Under the pieces are notes generated by a model. The model searched no databases and was not told the DNA's origin. It saw nothing but the letters and a program-made list of their open reading frames with translations. Both the position numbers and the translations under genes were made by a program. From Sphingobacterium nematocida (GTDB lineage Bacteria; Bacteroidota; Bacteroidia; Sphingobacteriales; Sphingobacteriaceae): DNA of 64,000 bases. The DNA is taken from contig NZ_FUZF01000013.1 in the NCBI RefSeq assembly GCF_900168125.1, forward strand, positions 62,001 to 126,000, read 5' to 3'. Shown one piece after another: positions 9,617 through 18,348 of this stretch. The first letter of the stretch is position 1; the number at the start of each line of letters is the position of its first letter.

Positions 9617-10335
9617 TATCAATAATTACTGTTGTTTTTAATGGAGTATTGACTATTGAGAATTCCATTAAAAGTGTATTAAGTCAGAATGTTAGAAATT
9701 TTCAATATATTGTAATAGATGGTGGATCGACGGACGGTACGGTTGAAGTTGTTGAAAAATACTTGGATCAAATTGATGTCTTTTTGTCAGAAAAGGATGA
9801 AGGAATATATGATGCTATGAACAAAGGTATTAGTTTAGCAAAAGGTAATTTTTTATATTTTTTAGGTGCAGATGATTTTTTGTATAATAGTTTTGTTACT
9901 AAGAATATCGAATATTACACTAGTCAAGATAATTGCGACTTAATATTTGGTGATGTAAAATATGATACAGGTGATTTTGTGAGGTCTAAATTTGATTGGA
10001 CGTTGTTATTGCATAACTCATTACATCATCAAGGTACTTTTTATAATGTAAAGCTATTTGACCAATTTAGATACGATACCTCGTTCAGGCTGATAAGCGA
10101 TTATGAATTAAATCTCAAACTTTATTTGAATAAAAGGAACTTGGTTGTTAAAAAAGTTCCTCTTACAATATCTCTTTGTTCGGATAATGGTGCTAGTAGA
10201 TCCATGTTGAGTATTGCATTGAGAGAAACTAATCAGATTAGGGAAAAATGTTTAGGCGCAACTAAATCTTTTATTTTTTCTTTATTATACAAGTTGAAAT
10301 TAAAATTATGGCATGTTCGACATAACCAATTATAA
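9604..10335 (+). CDS. Family 2 glycosyltransferase (WcaA/AmsE-like)
   Basis: The protein has 243 residues. The motif SIITVVFNGVLTIENSIKSV is followed by YIVIDGGSTDGTVEVV, EKDEGIYDAMNKGI and FLGADDFLY. The IDGGSTDGT and D-x-GIYDAMNKG motifs are characteristic of the subgroup that adds hexoses or N-acetylhexosamines during capsule and colanic-acid assembly. No membrane helix is evident apart from a weakly hydrophobic C-terminus. It overlaps the flanking genes at both ends, by 13 and 23 bases. Confidence 0.86.
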   Translation: MQSIISIITVVFNGVLTIENSIKSVLSQNVRNFQYIVIDGGSTDGTVEVVEKYLDQIDVFLSEKDEGIYDAMNKGISLAKGNFLYFLGADDFLYNSFVTKNIEYYTSQDNCDLIFGDVKYDTGDFVRSKFDWTLLLHNSLHHQGTFYNVKLFDQFRYDTSFRLISDYELNLKLYLNKRNLVVKKVPLTISLCSDNGASRSMLSIALRETNQIREKCLGATKSFIFSLLYKLKLKLWHVRHNQL

Positions 10336-11557
10336 TCAGCAGGTATTATTTTTTACTTTCGTGAGTACAGTAATATTATTATTTACTTTGTTTAAAAGAA
10401 ATTTTAATAATCTGCTTGATCCTATTGCTATGCATATATTTTGGTTATCAGGGAATATAGCTTTTTTAACTGCATACATATATAGATATGGGATTTCTAA
10501 TATGCCAATATGGTTTTTTTTATTTTTTTTAACCTACATTTTTGTCCTTAAAATATTCCTTAAAAAAGTAAGAACTGGAATAATTGACCATAACATGTCG
10601 GATAAGATTAAAGAAAAAACGTTCAAAATTAAATTTGTATATATAGTAATAACTTTTATTTATTTTTTTTCAAAAATTTCTTTTTTTAAGTATGCGATGG
10701 AAAATCCATCATTAAGTAGCTGGTTTTTTTATCGATTTGTTGACTTACAAGGTAGAGACCCTGTTCTTAGAATATTATCAACGGGTTCCGAAGTTTATTT
10801 TTATTTCTTTTCTTTTATTTTAATTTTTCTGATTAAAAAGTGGCGCCATTTAGCATTTATTGGGGTGGTTATGGCTCTTTTGATCGGAGTTTTTTCTGGG
10901 GGAAGATCATCACTATTAGCGGCTTTGGTCTACTTGGGGGCTTTTATTTTTTATTTTAATAACTTATTCGAAAAGAAAACTATTACAAAAGTAAATTTTA
11001 TTGGCGTTATTATGGTCTCATTTGCAATACTTGTAGCGATTGTTGTATCCACATTTTATGAGGAAGATATGTCAATTGTAGATGGCTTTAGTATTATAGT
11101 AAATAGATTCATAGCAGTTGGAGATGGTTTAGAATATTATATGTTATATAATGGTTCCACTCATATAAAGTCTGGTTTAACCGAATATTTTATGGCAATA
11201 TTTGGTGTATATGTTAAACAATTTAGCAGCATAGAATATAAAAACGTAGGAACGCAATTAACAGAATTGGTTGTCGGTGATGTGTATTTTGCCCAAGGAG
11301 CGAACTTTGTTTTTCCTTTACAGACAATGGTACTTGGGTTTTATTCTTGGTTTATTTATATTCCAATATTGGCCGCATTTGTGGCTTTATGCAGAAGTAA
11401 CAGGACTAAATCATTTATTTTGTTACCCTTTTCATTTTTTCTATCATTCCATTGTTTCACTTTCGCCACAGATATGGAATATGCATTATTATGTTTAATT
11501 TCAGGTGTCCTGATTTATCTGATCGTTGTTTACCCAATATTAAAAATTAAGTTTTGA
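10313..11557 (+). CDS. wzy: Wzy-type repeat-unit polymerase
   Basis: This is a 414-residue integral membrane protein with about 10-12 hydrophobic segments. A long periplasmic loop in the middle to C-terminal half (about residues 245-330) carries GDGLEYYM and VGTQLTELVVGDVY. It shows little specific similarity to anything, as usual for Wzy. The assignment rests on topology, position among wzx and glycosyltransferases, and the short FSGGRSSLLAAL motif seen in oligosaccharide repeat-unit polymerases. It would join repeat units block-wise in the periplasm under control of the Wzz-like protein at 2.7 kb. It is extremely AT-rich, and its TGA overlaps the TTG start of the next gene. Confidence 0.8.
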   Translation: MFDITNYNQQVLFFTFVSTVILLFTLFKRNFNNLLDPIAMHIFWLSGNIAFLTAYIYRYGISNMPIWFFLFFLTYIFVLKIFLKKVRTGIIDHNMSDKIKEKTFKIKFVYIVITFIYFFSKISFFKYAMENPSLSSWFFYRFVDLQGRDPVLRILSTGSEVYFYFFSFILIFLIKKWRHLAFIGVVMALLIGVFSGGRSSLLAALVYLGAFIFYFNNLFEKKTITKVNFIGVIMVSFAILVAIVVSTFYEEDMSIVDGFSIIVNRFIAVGDGLEYYMLYNGSTHIKSGLTEYFMAIFGVYVKQFSSIEYKNVGTQLTELVVGDVYFAQGANFVFPLQTMVLGFYSWFIYIPILAAFVALCRSNRTKSFILLPFSFFLSFHCFTFATDMEYALLCLISGVLIYLIVVYPILKIKF

Positions 11558-12276
11558 AGAAAATTTCTGTTTGTTTACCTAGTTATAATGGAGAATTATA
11601 CATTAAAGCCCAACTCGAATCTATATTAATGCAATTGTCTTCTGATGATGAGATAATAGTTTCTGATGATACTTCTATCGATAGAACTGTAGAAATAATT
11701 GAATCTATCGGCGATCAAAGGGTTATCTTGCATAAAGGAAATAGCTTTAAATCTCCAATTTACAATTTGGAAAATGCTCTTAAAAAGTCAAATGGTGACA
11801 TAATAATATTGGCCGACCAAGATGATTTTTGGTTACCTGGTAGAGTGGATTTAATATCTCAAATGCTGCAAAAATGTGATCTTGTGATGACTGATGCTTT
11901 TATTGTAGATAAATTTTTAAATAAAACAGGAACAACAGTTTTTGAAGTGCTTAAAACAGACGTGGGGTTCCTGTCAAATTTGGTTAAAAATAAATTTGTT
12001 GGATGTTGTATGGCATTTAATAAAGATGTTAAAGAAAAAGTTTTGCCTTTTCCGAGAAATCTTCCTATGCATGACCAATGGATAGCATTGATTGCCCATT
12101 TGTATTTTGATATTAGATTTGTTACAACACCAACATTACTATATAGAAGACATGATAGTAACACTTCTAATACTGGAGAAAAAAGCTCAAATAGTATTTA
12201 CGTAAAATTATTATTTAGGGTCAGGATTTTTATAGCAATAGTAATCCACTTTTTTAGCAAAAAAAAGTTTAATTAG
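11554..12276 (+). CDS. Family 2 glycosyltransferase (rhamnosyltransferase-like)
   Basis: The protein has 240 residues. It shows the GT-A landmarks ISVCLPSYNGELYIKAQLES, DDEIIVSDDTSIDRTVEI and IILADQDDFWLPGRV. The ADQDDFW motif is common in GT2 enzymes of O-antigen clusters annotated as rhamnosyltransferases, but the actual sugar is not known. The start is a TTG at 11554 whose last bases are the TGA stop of wzy, a compact stop-start overlap that suggests coupled translation. This is the last gene of the very AT-rich cassette; composition rises from gmd onward. Confidence 0.85.
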   Translation: MKKISVCLPSYNGELYIKAQLESILMQLSSDDEIIVSDDTSIDRTVEIIESIGDQRVILHKGNSFKSPIYNLENALKKSNGDIIILADQDDFWLPGRVDLISQMLQKCDLVMTDAFIVDKFLNKTGTTVFEVLKTDVGFLSNLVKNKFVGCCMAFNKDVKEKVLPFPRNLPMHDQWIALIAHLYFDIRFVTTPTLLYRRHDSNTSNTGEKSSNSIYVKLLFRVRIFIAIVIHFFSKKKFN

Positions 12277-12336
12277 ACTATCGAAATGTTAAGATATTTA
12301 GAGTATGAATTTAAAATCATTCAAAAGGGATAATAA

Positions 12337-13416
12337 ATGAAAATAGCACTCATAACGGGTATTACCGGACAAGACGGATCTTACCTAGCCGAATTATTAT
12401 TAGAGAAAGGGTACATGGTGCATGGCATTAAACGCAGGGCTTCATCTTTTAACACACAACGGATAGACCATCTATATGTAGATCAGCATGAGCAACATGT
12501 TCGATTTAAACTTCATTATGGAGATCTTACGGATTCTACAAATCTTATCCGAATTATTCAGGAAGTAAAGCCTGACGAGATTTATAATTTAGGAGCAATG
12601 TCTCACGTAAAAGTTTCTTTCGACTCTCCGGAATATGTAGCAAATGTGGACGGAATAGGTACCTTACGTATTTTGGAAGCTGTACGTATTTTGGGTTTGG
12701 AGAAAAAGACTAGAATCTATCAAGCATCTACCTCGGAACTGTATGGTGGATTGGCAGAGAATAAAAATGACAAAGGATTTTATGATGAAAATTCACCTTT
12801 TTATCCCAGATCGCCATACGGGGTTGCGAAAATCTACGGTTTCTGGATAACTAAAAATTACCGAGAAGCGTATGATTTATTTGCTTGTAATGGTATTTTA
12901 TTTAATCATGAATCTCCGCGGCGAGGTGAGACATTTGTAACTCGAAAGATTACGATGGCTACAGCCGCTATTGCGTTAGGAAAGCAAGAATGTCTTTATT
13001 TAGGTAATCTTGATGCGTTACGTGACTGGGGGCACGCAAAGGACTATGTAGAAGCTATGTGGCGTATATTGCAACAGGACAAAGCAGAAGATTATGTAAT
13101 TGCTACCGGTGTAACCACTACCGTACGCGATTTTGTAAAGATGTCTTTTGCTGAGGTCGGCGTTGAATTGGAGTTCAAAGGAGAAGGAGTAGAAGAAAAA
13201 GCCTTTGTAAGATCAAGCACTAATCCTGAATATAATCTTGAAATAGGAAAAGAAGTTGTGGCTGTTGACCCAGCTTATTTTAGACCTACTGAAGTTGATC
13301 TTTTAATTGGTGATCCTACAAAATCCAGAACTAAATTAGGATGGGAACCTAAGTATGACTTAGCAGGTTTGGTTAAAGAAATGATGCAAGCAGATTTAGA
13401 AATATTAAAGAAGTAA
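12337..13416 (+). CDS. gmd: GDP-mannose 4,6-dehydratase
   Basis: This is a 359-residue extended short-chain dehydrogenase, full length for Gmd. The NADP-binding loop is [19 protein letters not shown], followed by the diagnostic [18 protein letters not shown]. The catalytic pair is Tyr161/Lys165 in [11 protein letters not shown], and the substrate loop is [18 protein letters not shown]. It converts GDP-D-mannose to GDP-4-keto-6-deoxymannose in the cytoplasm, the first step to GDP-L-fucose. The partner fcl follows after 63 bases. Its composition is noticeably less AT-rich than the cassette before it, suggesting an older, conserved part of the locus. Confidence 0.96.
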   Translation: MKIALITGITGQDGSYLAELLLEKGYMVHGIKRRASSFNTQRIDHLYVDQHEQHVRFKLHYGDLTDSTNLIRIIQEVKPDEIYNLGAMSHVKVSFDSPEYVANVDGIGTLRILEAVRILGLEKKTRIYQASTSELYGGLAENKNDKGFYDENSPFYPRSPYGVAKIYGFWITKNYREAYDLFACNGILFNHESPRRGETFVTRKITMATAAIALGKQECLYLGNLDALRDWGHAKDYVEAMWRILQQDKAEDYVIATGVTTTVRDFVKMSFAEVGVELEFKGEGVEEKAFVRSSTNPEYNLEIGKEVVAVDPAYFRPTEVDLLIGDPTKSRTKLGWEPKYDLAGLVKEMMQADLEILKK

Positions 13417-13479
13417 CTGATAAAAGACAAGTAAATTGTGTGTCGTTTGTAGTTTTTTGACAGAAGTAGAATAAGAAGT

Positions 13480-14406
13480 ATGAAAAAAAGTGATAAAATC
13501 TATATTGCAGGTCATCGAGGGATGGTCGGGTCTGCTGTATTACGAGAATTGCAACGTGTAGGATTTAATAATTTTGTATTAAAGACTTCATCCGAATTAG
13601 ACTTGCGCGATACCACTCAAGTGGTAGATTTCTTTGAAATCGAGAAGCCGGATTATGTTTTTTTAGCTGCAGCTAAGGTTGGGGGAATCGTTGCAAATAA
13701 TACTTACAGAGCTGATTTTATTTATGAGAATTTAATGATTCAAAATAATGTCATACATCAATCTTATTTAAACGGTGTTAAGAAACTTATGTTTTTAGGC
13801 TCATCTTGTATCTATCCTAAGTTCGCTCCACAGCCGTTAAAGGAGGACTATCTTTTAACAGGGGTATTGGAGCCCACGAATGAACCTTATGCTATAGCAA
13901 AGATCGCGGGAATTAAGATGTGTGATGCTTATCGCGAGCAGTACGGCTGTAACTTTATTTCGGTTATGCCAACGAATTTGTATGGACCAAATGATAATTA
14001 TGATTTAAATAACTCTCACGTCTTACCTGCCTTATTGCGGAAGTTTATAACTGCAAAGAATAAGGGTAAAAACGAAGTTGTAATATGGGGGAGCGGAGAA
14101 CCTCTAAGAGAGTTTTTACATGCTGATGATTTGGCTAGTGCATGTGTATATCTGATGGAGAACTATAATGAATCAGGGTTGGTAAATATTGGGGTGGGAG
14201 AGGATATTTCTATTTATGACTTAGCTGTTTTAATTAAACAAATAGTTGGTTTCGAAGGAAGTATTGTTTTAGATAAAACTAAACCCGATGGTACACCTCG
14301 AAAACTGATGGACGTATCTAAACTAAGGAGTTTAGGGTGGGTAGCAAAAACGTCTCTAAAAGATGGGATTGAAAGTGTTTATCAAGAAGTGAAATCAAAA
14401 TTTTAA
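13480..14406 (+). CDS. fcl: GDP-L-fucose synthase
   Basis: The protein has 308 residues. The Rossmann loop is [15 protein letters not shown], the substrate motif is [18 protein letters not shown], and the catalytic Tyr137/Lys141 lie in [23 protein letters not shown] and [16 protein letters not shown] are also diagnostic. It is a dual epimerase-reductase that makes GDP-L-fucose from the Gmd product with NADPH. The sugar is presumably a component of the polysaccharide assembled here. The next glycosyltransferase starts 6 bases after its stop. Confidence 0.96.
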   Translation: MKKSDKIYIAGHRGMVGSAVLRELQRVGFNNFVLKTSSELDLRDTTQVVDFFEIEKPDYVFLAAAKVGGIVANNTYRADFIYENLMIQNNVIHQSYLNGVKKLMFLGSSCIYPKFAPQPLKEDYLLTGVLEPTNEPYAIAKIAGIKMCDAYREQYGCNFISVMPTNLYGPNDNYDLNNSHVLPALLRKFITAKNKGKNEVVIWGSGEPLREFLHADDLASACVYLMENYNESGLVNIGVGEDISIYDLAVLIKQIVGFEGSIVLDKTKPDGTPRKLMDVSKLRSLGWVAKTSLKDGIESVYQEVKSKF

Positions 14407-14412
14407 TCATTT

Positions 14413-15234
14413 ATGATAAAGATTTCTGGAGCAATAGTACTATATCGAAATGATAGAAAGGTTCTTTTGGGGGCAATAAATAGCTTTTTAAGATCTACTC
14501 TTGTCGATACGTTATTTCTAGTTGATAATTCACCAGATAGCACTCTAGCTGATATTGTACAAAATCCTCGTGTTGTTTATATTCACAATCCCAGTAATCC
14601 TGGATTTGGTGCTGCTCATAATATTGCATTGAGAAAGGCTATGGAAAATGGTTCAAAGTATCATTTAGTCCTGAACCCAGATGTATACTATAATGAATCT
14701 GTACTAGAAAATTTAACAACTTTTCTTGAAAAGAATGATTCTATAGGAAATGTGATGCCTAAAGTCTTATATCCGGATGGGCAAAATCAGTATTTGTGTA
14801 AGCTATTGCCTACTCCTTATGACTGGATAGGACGACGATTCAACCCATTGAGATCAATGGTAGATAAAAGAAACGAAACATTTGAGCTTAGATTTTCAGG
14901 TTATGACAAAATTATGGATGTTCCTTATTTGTCAGGTTGTTTTATGTATCTACGGATATCAGCTCTCGAAAAGGTTGGCATGTTTGATGAGGGGATATTT
15001 ATGTATGGAGAGGAAGCAGATTTGTGCCGTCGTTTGATTGACGGGGGGTATAGAACGGTTTTTTATCCGAAGGTAGAGATATTTCACCATTTTGAGAAAG
15101 GCTCTCATAAATCTTGGCGTCTAACTAAGATAGGCATGCAGTCTGCTATCTACTATTTTAATAAATGGGGTTGGTTTTTTGATAAAAGACGTAGACAAAT
15201 AAATAGGAGGGCGCTTCGAAATTTAAGAGGATGA
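14413..15234 (+). CDS. Family 2 glycosyltransferase (WbbL/RfbF-like)
   Basis: The protein has 273 residues. Its motifs are GAIVLYRNDRKVLLGAINSF, LFLVDNSPDSTL, NPGFGAAHNIALRKA and HLVLNPDVYY, the standard pattern of rhamnosyl- or fucosyl-type inverting GT2 enzymes. A second conserved block reads YLSGCFMYLRISALEKVGMF, then GEEADLCRRL. Because it follows gmd-fcl directly and overlaps the next gene by 4 bases, it may act on the first sugar(s) of the repeat unit or be a fucosyltransferase. Specificity is not readable from the sequence. Confidence 0.86.
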   Translation: MIKISGAIVLYRNDRKVLLGAINSFLRSTLVDTLFLVDNSPDSTLADIVQNPRVVYIHNPSNPGFGAAHNIALRKAMENGSKYHLVLNPDVYYNESVLENLTTFLEKNDSIGNVMPKVLYPDGQNQYLCKLLPTPYDWIGRRFNPLRSMVDKRNETFELRFSGYDKIMDVPYLSGCFMYLRISALEKVGMFDEGIFMYGEEADLCRRLIDGGYRTVFYPKVEIFHHFEKGSHKSWRLTKIGMQSAIYYFNKWGWFFDKRRRQINRRALRNLRG

Positions 15235-16127
15235 AAACAGCAATTCTAGGCTCCTCTGGTTTTATTGGGAAGAATCTTTTGAAAGTATTATCAAATGCTC
15301 ATGGAGTTTCCCTTCGAGAAAAGACATGGAGAAATGATTTTGATTCAGCGTCGGTACTAATAAATTTTGTTGGGAAAGCTCATGATCATAAAATGCTTGC
15401 TACCCAAGAGGACTATTACCATGCAAATACTGAATTAGCAAAGCAAGTCTATGAGGCTTTTGTAGCTTCAGAAGCTATATTGCTAATCCATGTGAGCTCA
15501 CTAGCCGCGGTTGAGGAATTTGAATCTAACGTGCGACTAACTGAATCGAATCAATGCCACCCTGTGTCTTGGTATGGGAAGTCCAAATATGCTGCTGAAA
15601 AATGGCTTTTAGAGCAAAAACTGCCAAGTAACAAGAAATTAATTATCCTGCGCCCACCTATGGTACATGGACCGGGGGATAAAGGAAATCTAGGTCTGTT
15701 GTATAAATTTATTTCTAAAGGTATTCCTTATCCGCTTTCATCATTTGATAATAAACGATCTTTTATATCGATAGATAATTTTTGCTATTTCATAGAGCAG
15801 ATTATTGAGGGGCAGGAAAAGATGGAGTCGGGAATATACCATATCGCTGATGATGAGCCTATATCAACAAAGGAAATAATAGCGATCATGAAGAATGTGA
15901 CAAATAAAAATGTTCGTAATGTGGCTTTGCCTAAGGCTTTTGTGAAGACGATTGCTAAAATTGGAGATAAAATTCCCATTCCTTTAAATAGTAAACGTCT
16001 AAAAAAAATGACGAGTGATTTGCTGGTTTCTAACGAAAAAATCAAAAATGCATTGGGAATAGAGAAATTGCCGTTGACAGCGAAAGAAGGATTGGAGAAA
16101 ACGATAAGGAGTTTTAAGGAAAAGTAA
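15231..16127 (+). CDS. NAD(P)-dependent sugar reductase/epimerase (WreQ/WbpV-like)
   Basis: This is a 298-residue extended SDR protein. The coenzyme loop is LGSSGFIGKNLLKVL and the catalytic Tyr115/Lys119 are in SWYGKSKYAAEKWL. Proteins of this type next to a WbpL/WecA-like transferase are UDP-4-keto-6-deoxy-GlcNAc reductases that give UDP-QuiNAc or UDP-FucNAc. That pairing is exactly what is seen here, and the needed 4,6-dehydratase is present at 30.2 kb. A UDP-glucose 4-epimerase role is a less likely alternative. It starts inside the end of the preceding glycosyltransferase (4-base overlap). Confidence 0.78.
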   Translation: MKTAILGSSGFIGKNLLKVLSNAHGVSLREKTWRNDFDSASVLINFVGKAHDHKMLATQEDYYHANTELAKQVYEAFVASEAILLIHVSSLAAVEEFESNVRLTESNQCHPVSWYGKSKYAAEKWLLEQKLPSNKKLIILRPPMVHGPGDKGNLGLLYKFISKGIPYPLSSFDNKRSFISIDNFCYFIEQIIEGQEKMESGIYHIADDEPISTKEIIAIMKNVTNKNVRNVALPKAFVKTIAKIGDKIPIPLNSKRLKKMTSDLLVSNEKIKNALGIEKLPLTAKEGLEKTIRSFKEK

Positions 16128-16176
16128 GGCTTAGATAGCGGTAATATTGAGTGAGAAAAGGAGCGATTAGGGTTTT

Positions 16177-16224
16177 AGATTTCTCCGTTACGTTTCCCGA
16201 GAGTCGGGACGCGGCGAAATGACG
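16177..16224. repeat. REP-like nested inverted repeat
   Basis: The segment contains two nested stems. The outer one is ATTTCtCCG (16179-16187) against CGGcGAAAT (16212-16220), with one mismatch. The inner one is TCCCGA (16195-16200) and TCGGGA (16204-16209) around a 3-base loop. The ends read AGATTTC and GAAATGACG, which resembles the dispersed palindromic elements common in intergenic regions of Bacteroidota genomes. Related pieces occur at 37,098-37,124 and 37,310-37,325. It is the main content of the gap between the sugar reductase and the initiating transferase. Confidence 0.6.
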
Positions 16225-16245
16225 TGTTTTCTAGAAGAAATTATA

Positions 16246-17202
16246 ATGATATACGCATTAGTTTTTATTGCTCTATTTGTATTAGAGCTTGGTTATTTTA
16301 AGATAGCAGATCGCTTTAATATAATCGATAAGCCCAATGAGCGCTCCTCGCATACAGCCATTACACTACGTGGTGGTGGAGTGATATTTTATCTAGGGGC
16401 TTTAGTTTTCTTTATCCTGTCGGGATTTCAGTACCCTTGGTTCTTTTTGGGATTGACAATGATGACAGTGGTTTCTTTCTTGGATGATGTATTTACACTG
16501 TCCAATAGGATACGTCTGTTGGTGCATTTTTCGTCGGTACTCTTAATGGCTTACCAGTTGGAGCTCTTTGAAATGCCCTGGTATTTTTTGCTAATTGGGT
16601 TTGTGGTAGTAGTGGGGGTGATCAACGCGTACAACTTTATGGATGGGATCAACGGAATCACGGTCTGTTATAGCTTGGCAGTAGCAGGATTGTTGTTGTT
16701 AGTAAATGAAAAGATTGAATTTATAGCATCGGATTATCTGATCTATACGATATTGGGATTATTAGTCTTTGCCTTCTTCAACTTCCGGACGAAAGCGAAA
16801 TGCTTTGCGGGCGATGTGGGATCGGTAGCGATAGCCTATATCTTGCTATTTGCGCTGGGAACTCTTATTATTACTACTGGAAACCTGATCTATATTCTTT
16901 TCTTGGCCGTATATGGGATTGACGCGGTGTGGACAATAATTCGTCGACTTTATCTTAAAGAAAATATATTTAAAGCACATCGTTCTCATTTGTATCAATA
17001 TCTGGGCAATGAAGCTGGAGTTAACAAACTGTTGATCTCATTTTTGTATGGTGCAGTTCAGTTTGGAATAGGGTATGTGGTGATACAGTTGGCAGGTAGG
17101 AGCTTGAATATTCAGCTTTTGTTTTCTGTCGGATTATTGTTGGGGCTGAGTATCATTTATTTGCTCTCCAAGAGCTACATCATCAAGCGGTACGTTAATT
17201 AG
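16246..17202 (+). CDS. Undecaprenyl-phosphate sugar-1-phosphate transferase (WbpL/WecA/MraY family)
   Basis: The protein has 318 residues with about 10 membrane helices. Family motifs are present in order: NIIDKPNERSSHTAITLRGG near the N-terminus, the metal-binding SFLDDVFTLSNRIRLLVHF, NAYNFMDGINGI, and CFAGDVGSVAIAY. These enzymes transfer an N-acetylhexosamine-1-phosphate to undecaprenyl phosphate to start the repeat unit. With the neighbouring WreQ/WbpV-like reductase, the substrate is probably UDP-FucNAc or UDP-QuiNAc. The start at ATG 16246 puts the first helix at the N-terminus; an earlier in-frame ATG at 16219 would begin inside the repeat element. Confidence 0.88.
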   Translation: MIYALVFIALFVLELGYFKIADRFNIIDKPNERSSHTAITLRGGGVIFYLGALVFFILSGFQYPWFFLGLTMMTVVSFLDDVFTLSNRIRLLVHFSSVLLMAYQLELFEMPWYFLLIGFVVVVGVINAYNFMDGINGITVCYSLAVAGLLLLVNEKIEFIASDYLIYTILGLLVFAFFNFRTKAKCFAGDVGSVAIAYILLFALGTLIITTGNLIYILFLAVYGIDAVWTIIRRLYLKENIFKAHRSHLYQYLGNEAGVNKLLISFLYGAVQFGIGYVVIQLAGRSLNIQLLFSVGLLLGLSIIYLLSKSYIIKRYVN

Positions 17203-17321
17203 GAAAAACGAACGGTGTGAGGAGCTTGATTATAGGATGTATCGTCCGGGTCTGAAGGCCCCAGCTGTGCTGCGTTGGGAATGATACAGAAATAAAATAA
17301 GGGAATGTGTATATGGGGCCA

Positions 17322-17444
17322 CTAGACCCCGAAGTACAATAGCGAGGCAAACATTAACGCAGCTACAACAAATAGACTAAAAGCTACAGCGAATACCCGT
17401 GCCTCATTGGGCAATGTTTTAAAGATTAACGTAAATTTGCTCAT
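17322..17444 (-). CDS. Possible 40-residue single-helix membrane protein
   Basis: This small open frame reads leftward from ATG at 17444 to TAG at 17322. The product starts MSKFTLIFKTLPNEARVF and continues as an unbroken hydrophobic helix of about 21 residues ending in FGV. A basic/amphipathic N-terminus followed by one membrane segment is a typical small-membrane-protein layout. I recognise no family. It occupies the otherwise empty gap between 17,203 and 17,564. The rest of that gap (17,203-17,321) shows no clear gene or RNA to me. Confidence 0.4.
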   Translation of the reverse strand: MSKFTLIFKTLPNEARVFAVAFSLFVVAALMFASLLYFGV

Positions 17445-17564
17445 ATAAAATTCAAAAAAATAGGTAATATGTAAATATGTTTCTAGCAATATTGGTGCCG
17501 TTTTTGCTATGGAGTATTAATATATTTGATTTGTTACTTTTAAGTTCTTTTTTTAATTTATTCT

Positions 17565-17993
17565 ATGATAACTGTTACCAAAGGGGGCATGGCCTCTGAT
17601 CATCGCGGATCTATCCGATTTGTCAATGAATTTGACATGACGCAGGTCAAACGCTTTTATATTATCGAAAATAAAGACGCCGAGCTCATACGCGGCTGGC
17701 GTGCACACCGTATAGAGCAGCGCTGGTTTTACGTGCTTTCGGGATCTTTTATATTGGATCTGGTCAAAATCGAGGATTGGGAGAATGTGTCGGCACAACT
17801 GCCTATAGAACGCAGGGTACTATGCGTAGAGGACAAGCAGGTAGTGCATGTGCCTGCTGGCTATGCTACTGCATTTCAGGCGATAGAAGAGGGGGCTGAG
17901 CTATTGGTATTTGCAGATTATGGTATTGAACATGCCGCGAACGATGACTATACTTGGCCTGCAGGGTACTTCATAAATCGCGATGAAGTATAA
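17565..17993 (+). CDS. WxcM/FdtA-like cupin (third copy, solitary)
   Basis: The protein has 142 residues with the cupin order of the sugar 3,4-ketoisomerase family: DHRGSIRFVNEFD, VKRFYIIEN, IRGWRAHRIEQRWFYVLSGSF, then VHVPAGYATAFQA. The HxH landmark reads RAH here (Arg46, His48), so the first of the two family histidines is missing. Such solitary cupins often sit at the ends of Bacteroidota polysaccharide loci and are annotated as sugar epimerases, but their function is not established. GC content is higher than for the two cupins at 3.8-4.6 kb, so this is not a recent copy of them. Confidence 0.7.
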   Translation: MITVTKGGMASDHRGSIRFVNEFDMTQVKRFYIIENKDAELIRGWRAHRIEQRWFYVLSGSFILDLVKIEDWENVSAQLPIERRVLCVEDKQVVHVPAGYATAFQAIEEGAELLVFADYGIEHAANDDYTWPAGYFINRDEV

Positions 17994-18029
17994 TAGGCCT
18001 CTGGTCGGCCTCGAGATAAGAAAGTTTTT

Positions 18030-18239
18030 TTATTTTTTTTCGATACAAGATGAGTTTGTATCATCTGCAAGGTTAATCCAGTTAGGGGGGCTGTGTTGAC
18101 CAATTTGGAGCTCGATGTCATTGGTGTCGGCTTTGTGCTTTAGTCTTTTTTTGAAAGGCAATTCTTGTTTTTTGAGCCTTTTACGATGCAGGTGTTTCGG
18201 AAGGATAACCCCGTCTGAATAGGCTGGTATCAGTGATCT
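18030..18239 (-). pseudogene. Coding-like stretch without start codon, possible gene remnant
   Basis: On the minus strand a 69-codon open stretch ends in TAA (18030-18032) and is bounded upstream by TAG (18240-18242). It contains no ATG. The translation looks protein-like, with a basic segment HLHRKRLKKQELPFKKRLKH followed by an acidic/polar tail. I do not recognise it. It may be the 3' end of a decayed gene or chance. The rest of the gap 17,994-18,406 holds a promoter (18,349-18,380), a 7-base inverted repeat, and a short GATACAA/TTTGTATC hairpin near 18,042-18,063. Confidence 0.25.
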
Positions 18240-18348
18240 CTATAGATAGGGGTTTTGTGTAAATATTGTATGTTATTGTATTGTTTGTCAGAGTTATATG
18301 GTAGCATAGTAATTTCATGAAAACTTAAAAATTGCTTAATGCGAAAGT

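Noticed and set aside
17216-17300. Possible structured RNA or riboswitch after the initiating transferase gene
   Set aside because: Only short GC-rich pairings are visible and no known riboswitch core could be matched.
18042-18063. GATACAA/TTTGTATC hairpin as a terminator
   Set aside because: The T-run precedes the stem on the plus strand, and on the minus strand the stem is followed by A residues, so it does not have terminator geometry.
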